A DNA stretch of 64,000 bases from Tetraselmis striata (GCA_006384855.1 VCJN01001726.1:1-64000), one strand, 5' to 3'; positions 34,641 through 47,507 are shown, counted from the first letter of the stretch. The notes: a model not told the origin generated them from the letters alone. Numbers and translations: made by a program.

Positions 34641-36306
34641 GGGCGGTAAGCCTTAGTAGTACTAGGAGTAGAGATTGGATGAGCCGCCTAAGTAACGGCC
34701 GTCGTCGTAGAGTCGCTGCAAGGGGTTTCACTATTGCCGGTTCTGTCCCGTGGGCGGGGAAAAAAACGGGCGGGCGCGTGGGCGGGGAAAAAAAAGTAGT
34801 ACCTTGCCATGGTAGCACCCCCCACTGGTGGTACAACACGCATGATGCACTTTGCGGACTTGCCTGTGATGGGCGGGTCCAGACGGTATCTAGCGTACTG
34901 GTACTATGAGCAGTCACAACAAGCGTAAAGTTCGAGCAATATTCAAGTCCTATCATTTCTGCAGTTTTTATCACGCGACGCGAGCGTGACGCGTACTGCG
35001 TTGTCGCTCGCCAACACCTCCCCGATGCGGCTCACCCACTCACGCAGTCGGCGACTCCTACGGGCCCACCACACGTCCCGGCACCGACCCAAACCGTAAG
35101 TGCCCTGCCATCTCCCTCTGAAGGTAGCGGGGGGGGGGGGGGGGGAGCTGTCGGATCGCCTCGTGCCGCGTTGACCTCCGGATCCTTGTTTTATGGGCCG
35201 CGTGTGCGCGGGCGCAGTTCAGTTTCGTACTGCACTAACTCACTGCGCTCCCGGATGCCCGCCACCCCAACTAAATGGGCTCCCTCCACACAGCGCCTCG
35301 ACTGAAACATCCACTCGTATACCATCGGCATGTCATTTGAGTAGGTCCGTATGTTCTTGGATTTTCGATTAGTGTCCCGTTGCGTCGCTGATATGTGATG
35401 TGATGAGGGGTGTTGTTTGTCGACCTCCCCGCAGTGCGGCTTTTTCAGTGCGGTGGGCGACAAGGCCATGTCGCTGGTATGACATGTAGCGAGTGCGGAA
35501 ACGCCTTGGACGCCGCACAGATCGTAACCTCCTACAATGGCACAGGCACTCTCCGCACCCAACTGGCGACAAGGCTGAAAAAGGGGATGAGGGTGGGCGC
35601 CGGATGGCGCACTTTCGTCAGAAACATGTCGAGGGAGCACCTCAAGTCATGGCCCGACTTCCACACTACCATCTGGCGCAAGTTCTTGACCAATTATGAC
35701 AAGCTTTCCGGCGAGGAGCACTTCATCATCAGCAACACGGCTACAACGAGGCGGCTCAGCGGCTTTCACCTCACCCCCTTGGGTCGGGCTGGGCACGGAG
35801 GCACTTGGCGTATGTGGTTGCTGACGCCAAAATGATCGCAGTGCTGATGCTGATCCCCATTGTTGTCATCCACAAAATAAGAAGGTACTATCCTGGATTC
35901 CGGATAGGGTCACCTACCTGAATCACACCGGGGGTGCTAGCGGGCGCCTATCATATGATGATAATTCTAAGCACTTCACTGTGCAGTGGGCCAAGGTGTT
36001 ATTTAGCGTGGGGAAGATTATTTGGCTACGCCGACGCTGTCCACCCCCACCAGCAACTCATAGACAGCCCCCACTAATGGCATGATACCAACAACGAGGA
36101 AGTCTCGCATGAAGTGCCACCCCCTTTACCCCTGCAATGAACTAGATGTGCAATGTGAGGTTAGAGAGTTGTTGCGGGGCGCTGATGTCCTACAGCACAT
36201 GCCCGTTGGCGCCCACACAATTATTGTGCACTTATTGGTGCGCAGCTAGGCTGTGGCGGACATGGAGGCGGCAGGCAGCAGCGTGCCAGGCGCCGGCGGG
36301 ATGTAA
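34641..36306. other. No confident gene; unrecognised frames
   Basis: A G-run lies at about 35130-35146. A 141-codon plus frame at 35410-35835 contains TCSECGNALDAAQIV and a protein-like C-terminal half. The opposite strand also reads open there (MVYEWMFQSRRCVEG). Neither matches a family I know, and I cannot choose between strands. Confidence 0.35.
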
Positions 36307-38333
36307 TTACGCATGTTGATATCTGACTATTCTCGCCTCATCTATGTTCCACCCACATGCATTCATTTTGTCTAGCCACTTATTCTGCAGCCATGCAATC
36401 TCGTCGAGTATCGCGTCGCGCTTGGCCTTCACAGGTTTGCCGGCGTATGTCGTCCTCACCTCATATGCGGTGATCCGGTCGTCTGGCTCGGCCCCGTTGA
36501 ACCGCTCTGTTGTGGTTGTGAAGGTGATACGTTTGCTGCGCTTGTTGCTCTTGCCTCCTAGCACATGCGTCTCCACCCAATGCATGGACAAACATGAGTC
36601 GGCGGGGGCACTGCATGATGGAGGTGGTGAAGGGGCTGGCGTACTCCGAGTTGAAGTCGCGGATTTTGGTGTGCTCCCTCCCACCATGCTTGATTGGCTT
36701 GTGCTTGTGCTCCATGCCTTCAGTGCAATGGCCGAGCATCGGACCTAGCTCTGCCACCAGGTCGCCGTAGTGAGCGACCAAAGTGTGCATCGTCGGGGTG
36801 ACGTCCTTTGGGCTCGCCACTCGGTTGAAAGCGCGTAGCCATTCCTGACTTGCCATGTTGATTGCTGCCCCCAACATTGGCCAGTGCTCCTTGGCGATCC
36901 CGTCGATCATCCACATCGCGATGACGCGGATGAACTTGCTGTGGCAGTCCAGGTACAACTCGAATTTGGGATGCGCCATGGGCACCAACATGGACAACAT
37001 CTGAGGTAAGCGGCCCATCACATCCCAACACTCCGCACCATTCCACTTATGGACCTTCTTGGTCGGCCCACGCTCCGCCTCCATGTTATGGTGCAGCCGG
37101 TCAGCGTTGACGCCCAGGGTGTCGCTCAGCCACTAGCAAATGTACTCCCCGTTTTTCTTCCTGCTGCTGCAGTTGCAGGTGATGCTGGCAAACACCCATT
37201 TGGTGGCGTTGTTGGTGAAGCCGTGCATGCAGTCGGGGGCCGCCTTCCAAGGATCGATGAACAGGTGGGCTGCTTTGCCAGGGCGATGCCCTTTGTGGAC
37301 AGCCAGGAAGATCTTGTAGTGGTGCTTGTTCTTGGGTAGGTGCCGCTCGTGATCTGTAATCCATTCCTGCGGCATTATGAGTAGGATCTCGATGCATTGC
37401 ACGTTGCTCCTATGCATATGGTGGAAGGGGGGGGGGGGGTCACCTTGCAGCACGAGCATTGATACTTCTCGGTTAGACCGTATTTATACTCCGCGCCCCA
37501 CATGTGGCTGCACATACATGTACATATGCAGCAAAAACCGTCTGGTAGGATTTTTGGCGCGAACTGCTCCTTCTTGAACTGAGCCTTCTTGATGTCGCAT
37601 CAGTGGCATGGGTGCCCACATGACGATCCACCCAGGCCCCCGAACCCAGCACCCCGCCCTCAGCGCGTTCGGCCATGAACTCCTCCAGGCCCGCTGCATA
37701 TTCCGTTCCCAACCTGCGATGCGCGTTGTTGTCGTTGCCGTTCTTGTGTCCTTCTCGCTTGCGCTGTATGTCGGGTACATGGGTCGTCGTCGCCTCCATC
37801 CTCGTCGGAGCTCTGCGCCTCCTCCCACAACATGTTTGGATTTTCTGCCTCCAATCCTTTCTGCCTCTGCCTCGCACCCACCGCCTGCAACTTCATGATG
37901 TTGGCCGCTAGCTCTTGGTTTAACGATACTTGTCGCTCCATCTCTAGGCTCGCCGCCTGAGATGCTCGTTTCTACCGTCCAACATGATGCGTGCTGCGTC
38001 GAGCTGCTCCTGGAGGTGGGTGACAGTAGACTTGTTTGCAGCCCTGATCGACGGCTTCTTGCCGACAGCCGACTTCGCTGCCGACTTGCTCGCCGCACCG
38101 ACGACCGCCCCCTTCTTGGTAGTGTGAGGGCACGACCTCTGGCCGTAGTTCCTCTTGAACACCATACCATGCTGCCTCCTGGTCGCGGCGGCAGCGGTGC
38201 AGTTGTCGCTGTGCGGCGAAGGCATGTTGAACAGGTGGAGCAACATGTTAATATTTGAAAAGCAGCAAAAATGCCAATTGTTACATGACCAGATCGGCCG
38301 GTTGACCAGCCCGCCTTGGCCAAAGCCCACCAC
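36307..38333 (-). pseudogene. Unrecognised transposon-like gene with one in-frame stop and a frameshift
   Basis: Reading from 38333 downward: an N-terminal part with Cys/His (YGQRSCPHTTKKG), Ala/Lys-rich linkers and a coiled coil (THLQEQLDAARIML; SLNQELAANIMKLQAV); then 37459-37133 (KAAHLFIDPWKAAPDCMHGF) ending NGEYIC at a TAG, after which the same frame continues WLSDTLGVNADRLHHN into 37084-36461 (WNGAECWDVMGRLPQML, MHTLVAHYGDLVAELG). Near 36590 the frame shifts and continues as KRITFTTTTERFNG...WLDKMNACGWN to a stop at 36307. The DCMHGF and closing segments recall transposases of cut-and-paste elements, but I cannot name the superfamily. It directly adjoins a piggyBac-like element. Confidence 0.45.
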
Positions 38334-38363
38334 CCCACCGCCCCGGGGACCTCTGAAGGGGGG

Positions 38364-41300
38364 CTAGTGCCTCGGGCAAATATGTTGTTTGGTATATATA
38401 CAACACGAGTATACAACACGGGTCGCGTCGGCATCATTGACGGATTTTAATTACATATATACTACTAATACTACGCGGGCCGCGCTGCTAACAGAAGCGT
38501 CGCCCTCTAAGATGCTGTAGCTCGCTGAACCAGCATCACACCACCGGTTCCGGCCAGGGCACTGCGGAGGAGCAACCAACAGCCGCCAGCCGACCGGGGA
38601 AGGAAGGTCTTGAGGTACGGGGTTTGGGTACGGGGAGGGTTGCCCGGTGGCGGCCTAGTCCGCGCGGCGGTTGACGCCGTAAATCGCGAGCTGTTGGGCG
38701 GTCATGCGGCGGTGCCGGGTCCAGCATGCGACGCCCTTGCGCCTCTTTCTTGGAATGCACAAAGGGATGTCGCAGTCCGGGCCCTTGTAGGACGTCCAAT
38801 TCACATTGTCGTCGTCCACACGGCACATAGTGCAGCGGGCTTGCTTGGTGGCGTTGCCGTTGCCGGGGTGTTTGCCGAGGTGCATGATGCGGTGAGGCAG
38901 CGGGGGTGGCTCGTTGGTGATGTCGGCCAGTACGCGCTCGGTCATGCGAGTCGGCTCCACCTCCCCTGTCAGCCCATTGTATATCAGGGCCTTGCACATC
39001 AGGTCGGCGAAGTTGACACTTGACAGCGGTTGACTCTTTGAGTGGGTGGTGCCTCGGGAGGTGGTGCTTCGCGAGCTTCCAACAGTCGGTGACGTGAATG
39101 CCGGCCATGGTGGTGTGCAGGCGGAACCAGCAGTCCTGCGTCAGCCACAGCTCCTCCAACATCAAGTCGTGCTGACGGCTCTGGTTGTGGTTGTCGACGC
39201 GCGGGCTCCGAGCGAAGTACTGCGAGACCACGTCTGGACGAGGTATGTGCATGGTGGTGATGTTGTTGAGGTCGTCAGCCCAACGTTGAACGTACGGCTC
39301 GCCATCGTGCACCCCCCAGCTCCCTCCGTAGCCAGAAAGAATAACACCCTCCTCCTGTTGTACTTGTACCCGATTGCCATCAAGCCCACACCCTCAACAG
39401 TAGAGCGGAGAACCATGCGACTGCCGGCGGGCTTGTCCTTCAGGTGTGACTCCAGGTAGGCCTTGGGGTACAGAGAGTGGGATGTCTTGACACAACCAAT
39501 GAAGTGCCGGCCTGTCTTGCCCACAGCGACTGCGGCCTGTCACAACCATCCAACAAAATAATCAGTTTCACACATTCACATGCAGGCATGCATTGTACTG
39601 AATTGATACCTATGTTGTTGTACCTTGACAGATGCAAACCAGCTGTCGCCCAGCACAGTCGCGCCTGCAGGAGCAGATCGCTCAGCCATCCGCAGGGTGC
39701 AGGCGGCAGTCACACCCAGCTCAGGTGCGTGCTCCTTCAGCCTCATAGCATCCCTGCCCTCCTGGATCTCAAAATGAATCATGACACCAGTCGCACAATC
39801 ACACGCCGTCTTGCCCTCAGTGCCCAACGGCTTGGGCTTGCGCTTGATGAAGGATATGTTGGGTAGGCCGCCAGTCTTGGTGGAGCGTGGCTGGTACGTA
39901 CGCGCTCATGGCCTCGTCGAAGGTGATCCACACCCCCATCACCATCATCATCATCCTGTTGCTGTTGAAGTCCTCCACCATCTGAGTGAACATCTGCCAT
40001 GTGCCTGGGCCAGCTCCAGGTGCCGCCTTGCTGAACTTGACCAGGGCACGGATCTGCTCGAACCGCCAGTGCGGCATGTACTTCTGGAAGTTGGGAGCCT
40101 CGCGGATACCGTCGGCCTCGGTATGGTCGGCCCAAAGCGCCTTGCCCTTTTGGTTGACTGCCTCGCTGCTAGCACCAGTCCCCAGAATCTAACCCACTCA
40201 GACTTAGTGACCGGGCGGAAGGTAGTACGAGTCCGAAGCGCGTAGTCGTTCAGTTTTTCCAGGTCCTGAACCACATCGCCAGGGTAGAGCTTCAGCCAGA
40301 GGGCGAGTAGGTCCAGGGCTCCGTCTCTGTAGGGAAGCCCGCCTCGCAATCCAATAGCCTCGCCTCCAGCAGCACGCATGAGGTCAGCAGCACGGTCTTC
40401 AGTGGTGATGGGGGGGGGTCCGTAGTCTGGGCCACATACCGTCCATGTAACTAACAGTCTGGCGCCCAGCGCCAGTGGTAGACATTATCACTGTGTAGGG
40501 GGTGCAAGTGATAGGCTCGACCAAAAGGCTCTGAACAGGGCAGTCGAGTGGGAGATCTTGCCCGCCCATCCCTTCTTGCTCGTCGTCACTGTCGGCGCCT
40601 CCACTCTCGTTCACTACCTCCTCGGACGCCTCTGGTGTCTCGTAGTACAGCTCTTTCGGGTCGTCGCAATCGACGTTCGGGTCGTCGCCATCGTAGCCAA
40701 TCGCGGCGCGCGGGCTAAACACGTCGTAACCAGGAGTGGCGCGCGACGAGGTAGCGGCCGATGCAGCGGAGCAGCCAGCCGACCCCGGCCGCCGACTGTA
40801 CAGCCAGCCGTACCGTGACGCTACCGTCAGGTGTAGACTCGGTCTGGACTGAAACGAGTGGTATATCCGATTGGTCAAGCACCTCTGTCACAGGAATCGA
40901 GACGCCGGGTGACGGAGCAGGATCGGCGACGAGGAGCTGTGGCACGGGGTTTTGGCGGGACTTGGGGTTTGGCACTGGGGCACGACGGACAGCCGGCGCC
41001 ACCGCGAGAGGCGCCACGACACCATGGACACTTCCGGGGCGAACGGGAGGTGACGGGCAGGGCATAGCTTGTCTCGGCTCCGTGAAGGGGACCGTCGACC
41101 GTGCTCTGGCCTGCGGGGCGTAGGCGAGTCAGTTGTCTTTGTAATATTTGAAAAAATTTCAAACTCCGTGCCTCGGACAGACGCAATCGCACGGCCGCGC
41201 CACCCACACACGTCGACAAAATCATCACAAGCCGACGATATACTGTCCAGGCAAGGTATTAGACGAGTGCATGGTGGTAGAGGAGACACACCTGGGGCAG

Positions 41301-41737
41301 GGCGCCAGCGCCGGTGGGTTGCAGCTTCAGCACGTTGGTGGTCTCGCATGACTCTGTGCCGTCATCCCACCTGATGCGGAACTTGTTGTTGGCGACCGAC
41401 TCGACGACGTTACCAAACTTCAAGGCCCTTTGTTGGCGTACTCTGCCAAGGGCAGCGGGTTCAAATGGCCCTCGACGGGCGGCCACACGGCTGTTGATCT
41501 CGATAGGTTTCCTCATGGTGGAGAGGTGGGTGGGTGGTGGGGCCGCCTTGTGCTGGCCGATATGCGGACTCCAGCGGGCCTGGGTCAACTTAAGTATACT
41601 ATTTGGCGCTTGGGGGACCTCCCCTCACGCCCTGGTGGTCATCATGCCAGTTTTGCCCATAGCACTGGGCCCATACTTTTTGTTGTATATATACAACAAA
41701 TGTTGTATATGTACAACATTTTTGCCCGAGGCACTAG
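38364..41737 (-). mobile_element. piggyBac-like DNA transposon with 24-bp terminal inverted repeats
   Basis: The left end ctagtgcctcgggcaaatat (38364-38387 in full) and the right end at 41714-41737 are reverse complements with one mismatch. On the right the end extends to ccctagtgcc on the complementary strand, which resembles the CCCTAG start of classical piggyBac ends and matches the second copy at 32157. Just inside both ends are palindromic tgttgtatatatacaaca-type words (41681-41698 exact). The expected TTAA target site is not adjacent to either end: the flanks are ...gggg on the left and ggggttcgg on the right. Confidence 0.8.
38655..41516 (-). pseudogene. piggyBac-like transposase with Tudor-like N-terminus, spliced, one frameshift
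   Basis: Cut-and-paste transposase. The first exon from ATG 41516 carries a Tudor/agenet-like strand (FGNVVESVANNKFRIRWDDG), then a Pro-rich linker and an acidic segment (40878-40399). The transposase core follows: LNDYALRTRTTFRPVT and VRFWGLVLAARQS (40379 down); MPHWRFEQIRALVKF; WITFDEAMSAYVP with the first catalytic Asp; VLGDSWFASVK with the second; GKTGRHFIGCVKT; FFLATEGAGG, then HDGEPYVQRW and VDNHNQSRQHDLMLEELWLT; and a C-terminal zinc ribbon RCTMCRVDDD...CDIPLCIPRKRRKG. Between TEGAGG and HDGEPY the frame changes inside a run of six C (39312-39317), so this copy has a one-base indel and is probably dead. At least one intron lies at about 39540-39640. Stop at 38655. Confidence 0.78.
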
Positions 41738-42411
41738 GGGTTCGGTTTGAGGCCATGAACATGCCCTATGAACAGTGTGGGCCTCTTAGGACCCAAGGTC
41801 TTGCTGGGGTGTGTAGGGCACCTTAAACATGCTAAGAATTACGTTTGCTGGCGGTAGTCGCGCTGCCTCATAATATCAGTACCGGTATAATCCATTTTGG
41901 TTCAAGGGAGGTAATATCAATACCGGTATATCGTGCGCTAATCGTCATCATTGTTCCCACGCAGGCAAGCACTAATCACCGGAACCTATATCGAAACCAT
42001 AACCGCATGACCTAGATTTACTAATATGCTCGTAGATATTCCGTGCCACGCTGTTCCGGACCTATCTGGCATTATCCCACGTAAATGCCTAGATACAGCA
42101 TTATACGGAAAACATTCGTATCCGGTGTGTAATATGTTCCAAGCGGAAGGCTGACGTCGTCGCCTTGCTGGCACCATCTTGCAGCAGCGCCCCTCCTGGC
42201 GTCCTGGCGCCCTGGTGTGATGAGCCGCATTAGCAGCCTGATGATTTGGGCGCTGCAGCCGTAGCACCATCCGTTACTTTTCCTCGGCAGTCGATAGGGT
42301 GAGCCTCTGCTTTGCCAGCGAACCCCTGTCCCGCACCGTCATCTAAACAGCCATACCTTTTACCCCGCAGTAGCATCCAAGAGGCGAGCTTGCGCCCGTT
42401 TCACGTTGGAA
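41738..42411. other. Upstream region of pyruvate kinase
   Basis: The phrase aataccggtata occurs at about 41880 and 41917 in slightly diverged form. No gene is seen; the promoter is expected at the right end but no core motif stands out. Confidence 0.45.
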
Positions 42412-45400
42412 ATGTCGTTGGCAGCTACTCAAATGGCAGCGCGGGGCACCACCCCGCTCGGGAGGCGAAACGGCAGTCTGGTGTCGCGCCATCGCGCCGG
42501 CGCGCGGCCGTCCAGCGCTGCAGCCGCGCAACCCCGTCGACTCTCAGTCGCCATCTCGGCTATGATCAACTCCGGGGATGAAAAGAAGAAGGAGAACCGG
42601 GGGAGGTGAGTTACTTGTTTCACGAGCAACTATATCACACGTGCACGGCGGGCGTTCTTGCGCGCGGCAGCGCCTCAATCCCCCTCCTTTATCCGATATT
42701 ATCGCACCCGCCTTGCTACTTGCGCGAGGCCAACTTCCAGCGAATGGGGAGGCGGTAAATACAGCAATCGAGGCGTGCAAGTAACCACGTCGTGGAAGAA
42801 CGTTTAGCCAAAATGGCTGGGAAACGCTTTGTATTCACGCCCCTAGCTACGTACCTCCACTGCCACCCTGAAACTGCTATCTTCCTGCCCCGCGTTGTGC
42901 ACCCCCATCCCCGGGCTGCGGACGCGCTTGCGCTGCCTCGTTTCCCTCCATTTCGTATCTCAGCTCCACGGTGGGTGCTGGCATTGGCATTGGCAGCACG
43001 GAGGGACTGCTCAGCTTCGTCCCTGACAAGTAAGTGGCCACTGCGTGAGCATCTCTGCTGTCCAACAGCCGAGTGAGAATGCAGTGCTTGCGCGCGCATG
43101 TCATCCGGATCCGCGGCGGACTCTCAGCGGGCCGGCACATGGCGGTGGTTAATACAGCGCTCCTTCTGCGTGACAGGGCGGTCACTCCAGGCAAGACGGC
43201 CAAGAAGGACGCTATCTCAGGCATGGCACCGCCCGCAATGTCCTCGGTGCTGCCCAAGCGCAAGACAAAGATGGTCTGCACCATTGGTAAGCGCATGCCA
43301 CGACTGGACCCGTCCTGAACCAGGCTGCTACACTGTCAGAACCTATGGCGCTAGCGGCTCCATGACTGGGCGCTGGCGCCGGTCAGCTCATCTGCCGCCG
43401 CCTCTGCTTGGCACACTGACAGTGGCGGGAAAGACACGCAATAACCGCGATGCCTGGCGGACGCAGGGCCCGCCACATGGGATCGCGACACCCTGTTCAA
43501 GCTCGCTGATAAGGGCATGAACGTGGCGCGGCTCAACATGTCCCATGGAGACCACAAGTCCCACGGGGCAGTTATCGAGCTGATCCGGGAGTACAACACG
43601 CTTGGGCGCGGTCACATTGGAATCCTGCTGGACACAAAGGTGCGCACCGCCTGGGTGCCCAGGGTGCTCTCATTGGCGCAGCAGTGACCGCCCCCTTTTA
43701 CTCACCTGCCTAGCTGGCACCCCGTGGCCATGACAGGGCCCCGAGGTCCGCAGCGGCGACCTCAAAGCGCCGCTGATGCTGAAGGCTGGCGAGGAATACG
43801 TGTTCACGACCAAGGAGGGCGCGAACGGGACTGATGGCCGCATTGGCGTGAACTACGATGGCTTTGTGGATGACGTCTCCATCGGCGATGTTTTGCTGGT
43901 GCGGATGCCTGGCGCGGATGACGCCTTGCGTGTGTGGCTGTGCACGGATTACCTGGCTCTGCGCGGCGTGACTCCTCCGCTAAACTCTGATGACGCTTGC
44001 GGGCAGGTCGATGGCGGGATTCAGACCTTCAAGGTCAAGGACAAGTCAAAGACCGACGTCAAGGTGGAGGTCATCGACGGCGGTGAATTCAAGTGAGTGG
44101 CGGCGTCCCGCTCTTTCCCTCCCTCCCTCCTTCCCTCTCTACGTATGTCTGAATGGCAGCGTGGCGTTGTCTGCAAGCAGGGATGCAGTGCCATGGTCGA
44201 AAGCTTCACTGCCTTGACCGCTTGCGCCGCTGCACGCACCAGGTCCCGGAGGCATCTCAACATCCGCGGAAAGTCTGCCAATCTGCCTGCCATCACCGAC
44301 CGCGATTGGGAGGACTTGAAGTTTGGTGTCGATATGAACGTGGACTACTTCGCCCTGTCTTTTGTCAGGGATGCCCAGGTACCGACGCGCCGCTGCATGC
44401 AGGCCACTAATTACGTAGAACCGTTCTGCTTTCCCTCCCGCCCGGCATATACAGAGCTGCTATTAATGCACGGTGCTGCGCCCCTTGCTTCCGAGCAGGT
44501 CATTTACGATCTGAAAGCCTTTGTGAATGAGCAAGGCGCGCGCATCGGCGTGCTCGCAAAGATCGAGAGCGCGGACAGCGTGCACAACCTGGAGGAGATC
44601 CTGGACGCCGTGGACGGCGCGATGGTGGCGCGCGGAGACCTGGGCGCGGAGCTCCCGGTGGAGGAGGTGCCGTACTGGCAGAACAAGATTGTGCAGGGCT
44701 GCAGGAAGCGCGGCAAGCCTGTCATCGTGGCCACCAACATGCTTGAGAGCATGATTGAGAACCCGACGCCCACGCGTGCAGAGGTGATTGATGCTCAGCC
44801 CCGCATGCGGGCATAGATACCTATGCCAACACCGGGGCTTGGGAATGCAACGCCCCTATCAATGTTTTTGAGACCCTGCGCCGTCCTGAATGGTGCGGTG
44901 TATCGGCACCTGAGTGACGTGCGGTGTCCAGAGCCAAGGATGCCCCGGTGGCTTGATTATCCGTCCTGCTTGGCCCAGGTGAGCGACATCTCCATCGCCG
45001 TCCGCGAAGGCACGGACGCGGTCATGCTCAGCGGCGAGAGCGCGTACGGCAAGTTCCCCTACAAGGTACGTCGGGGCGGCTCGGCCACGCTGGCGGTACG
45101 GCGATGCGCGGCTGAATGTGGAGGGTTGTGCTGACGCTGTCCGGCGCGCGGCAGGCTGTGCATGTGATGAGCACGGTGGCGTTCCAAACGGAGCGGGCGA
45201 TGCTGTCCTATGCCGGATCTCGGCGCTACGGCACTCCGGTAGGCCCCTGTTGCCATGCGTTGGTCCATGCCCTTGGCGCTCTGGCGGCATGTGTCCGCTG
45301 GAGCCTGAATGACTGCTCGATATGCTATACTCGATATGCTACACACATAAAAGTTTCTGAAAAATCGACGCATCGCTGATTCAACTGTCAAGTTACTTCA

Positions 45401-46485
45401 TCCAGCGAAGCGTCGATTTTACCGCAACTGCTTGTTTACCGCAAGATTCACACTTCAGCAAATAGAACCACCAGCACCTTAGTAGGACACGGCGGGCGGC
45501 AACTCTAGCAAGTGACTATTATTCGCTTCATGACGGCATCCCTGGAAGCTGCCAGCGCGGGGCTTGGGCTGAGCGCAGCTGCGGTGTCGCTTACGAAACG
45601 GTGCTGGTGGTCCAGGAGAGCGACGGCATCGACTGGATCACGCCCCCGCAGTGGCGCGGCACCACGCAGGCGGGCATCAGCGAGATGTTTGCGTACCATG
45701 CCACCATCATGGCAAACACCCTCAAGTAGGCGACACCTCGATGCCACTGTGGACCCAGCGCTCGCCGTAGCATGGCAGTCCTTTTGAATCCCACGCCGGC
45801 TCGGCATTCACACTCTGCGCGCGCACTCGTTGGCGCAGGACCTCGCTGGTGGTGTTCACGCGCAAGGGCAACATGCCTGCCCTGCTGAGCCACTACCGCC
45901 CGGACAACATGATCTACGTCTTCACCGACAGCGACAAGGTCATCCAGCTGCTGTCGCTGTACCATGGTGAGCGGCACCGCGCGCCATGCGGCAGCGCCAC
46001 GGCAGCGCAGGCTGTCCCCTCTCCGCCCCTCTCCCCCCCCCTGGGGAGGCTGCTGCCGCCGCCTCTGATGGGTCTGGTGTGTGGCGGCGTGGTGCTGCAG
46101 GCGTCCAGACATTCAAGTGCACGTTTGCGCCGGGCGCTGAGGAGACGATTGACGACGCGATGCAAGTGCTCAAGCAGCGCGGCGAGGTTGCGCCCGGCCA
46201 GCTGCTGGCCATCGTCCAGAGCGGGCGCAAGCCCATCTGGAACTCCAAGTCCACGCACAACATTCAGGTCCCCCCCAGCCCTCATTCGGACATCGGTCTG
46301 CCGACGCTGCCCTGCTGCTGTGTAGAGGGGACGCCTAACGGCGAGAGCAATCGTCTGCGCTGCAGGTTCGCCCGGTGCCGGTGGACGCCATTGATGAAAC
46401 CGTGGATGAGGATGTGTTCATTGGCCACCAGAGCCAGATGAAGCTGAGCATGAAGGAGAAGGGAAATGCTCTGCCCGGAATGTAG
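42412..46485 (+). CDS. Pyruvate kinase, plastid type, 14 exons
   Basis: Catalyses phosphoenolpyruvate + ADP to pyruvate + ATP. Exons: 42412-42605, 42964-43029, 43177-43286, 43467-43639, 43737-43898, 44007-44092, 44243-44378, 44499-44783, 44979-45065, 45155-45238, 45574-45725, 45839-45966, 46101-46267, 46366-46485. All junctions are GT-AG and in phase, giving 649 residues. The first ~55 residues are Ser/Arg/Ala-rich without acidic residues until the end, as in a chloroplast transit peptide. Hallmarks: TKMVCTIGPATWDRDTL, GMNVARLNMSHGDH, GILLDTKGPEVRSG, LPAITDRDWEDLKFGV, IGVLAKIESADSV (active-site Lys signature), MVARGDLGAELP, ATNMLESMIENPTPTRAE, DAVMLSGESAYGKFP, and the C-terminal domain LSHYRP, AIVQSG, STHNIQVRPV. 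The last is typical of plant plastid isoforms. The exon 11 start is the least certain; the ATG is the first in the transit-peptide frame. Confidence 0.93.
45361..45420. repeat. Hairpin inside pyruvate kinase intron 10
   Basis: Arms aaaatcgacgcatcgctg (45361-45378) and its complement at 45403-45420 pair with one mismatch around a 24-base loop. It may be a tiny MITE-like insertion or an RNA hairpin. Confidence 0.75.
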
Positions 46486-47507
46486 GTGCCCCGGGGTGAC
46501 CTACGAGCTGGAGACCCTTCAGGCTGCAGCAGGACACGGGTGCATGTTTCACACACTGCACCGCCTTGGCCGCTGGTACTGTCCCTCATGCAGTGCTTGC
46601 GGACAGTACTATGTAAGCACTCTCACATGATGCCCAATCTGAGGATGGTGACGTTGGACAATTTGGGAAAAATCATACTGTGCTGCACCACCTCGCTAAT
46701 CGGAATGAGGCTTTATGACGGCCCGCTGCTTGGGGATGATCTGCTACGCTTTAGCTCAGCCTGCCGGGCTGCTTGAATATGCAGCACTATCCTGTGTCCC
46801 TGGATGATGCTGTTCAGGCAACACGTTGTGTACGCCCTTAGTCTCGTGACGACTCTGTGAGTAGTCATGATGATGAACACTGCGATTGGGTTGTGAATTT
46901 ATGACACTGTCTGCGAACCTGCGGGATTCCGCGCATACGATAATGTACCAGCATACTGTCAAGTGTTGCTATAGCTAATATACCACATATGACGATTGCG
47001 GTGCGCAGACTCACTGTGTTGTTGACAATGTAAGAGACGAGGCGCTACCATCAGTGAAGCGGTGATGATTGCGTGCGTGATGTAAGGAATAGCACGTAAA
47101 AATCCTGGGGCGGTGTGTTGATTGTGCATACATGAGGCCACCGCACAACTAAGAGACTGGCCCCACCGAGCGGACGATGATGTGTTTCAAAGTTTCGACG
47201 GGCGCGGGGTGACTGATATTTTCTGTCGAGTGCGGCACTGCGGCACGCGAAAAGCGCCGTACTGCGGCATCATTCAGTGCCAAAGCGCCAAGACTGCCCG
47301 TGCAGGCGTGCATTGCTCTGTAGTGGGTGCGACGTCAAATTGGCGTGGCGCAGAGGACGCGGACAGCCAGTGTCGACACCCGCATATCTGTACCCTGTAC
47401 CCTAGGGTTCGGGGAGGGGAGGAAACCCCAAGAAAACAGCTCAAAACGATATATTTATTTTCTGCTGCTACTGTACTAAGCGGCGCTTCGCGCCGGGGAT
47501 CTGTGGA
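46486..47507. other. Intergenic region after pyruvate kinase
   Basis: Presumed 3' untranslated region of pyruvate kinase, then spacer. No gene is supported. Confidence 0.45.

Noticed and set aside
36344..36748. Plus frame opposite the broken transposon-like gene
   Set aside because: The minus strand carries the continuous protein-like path on both sides.
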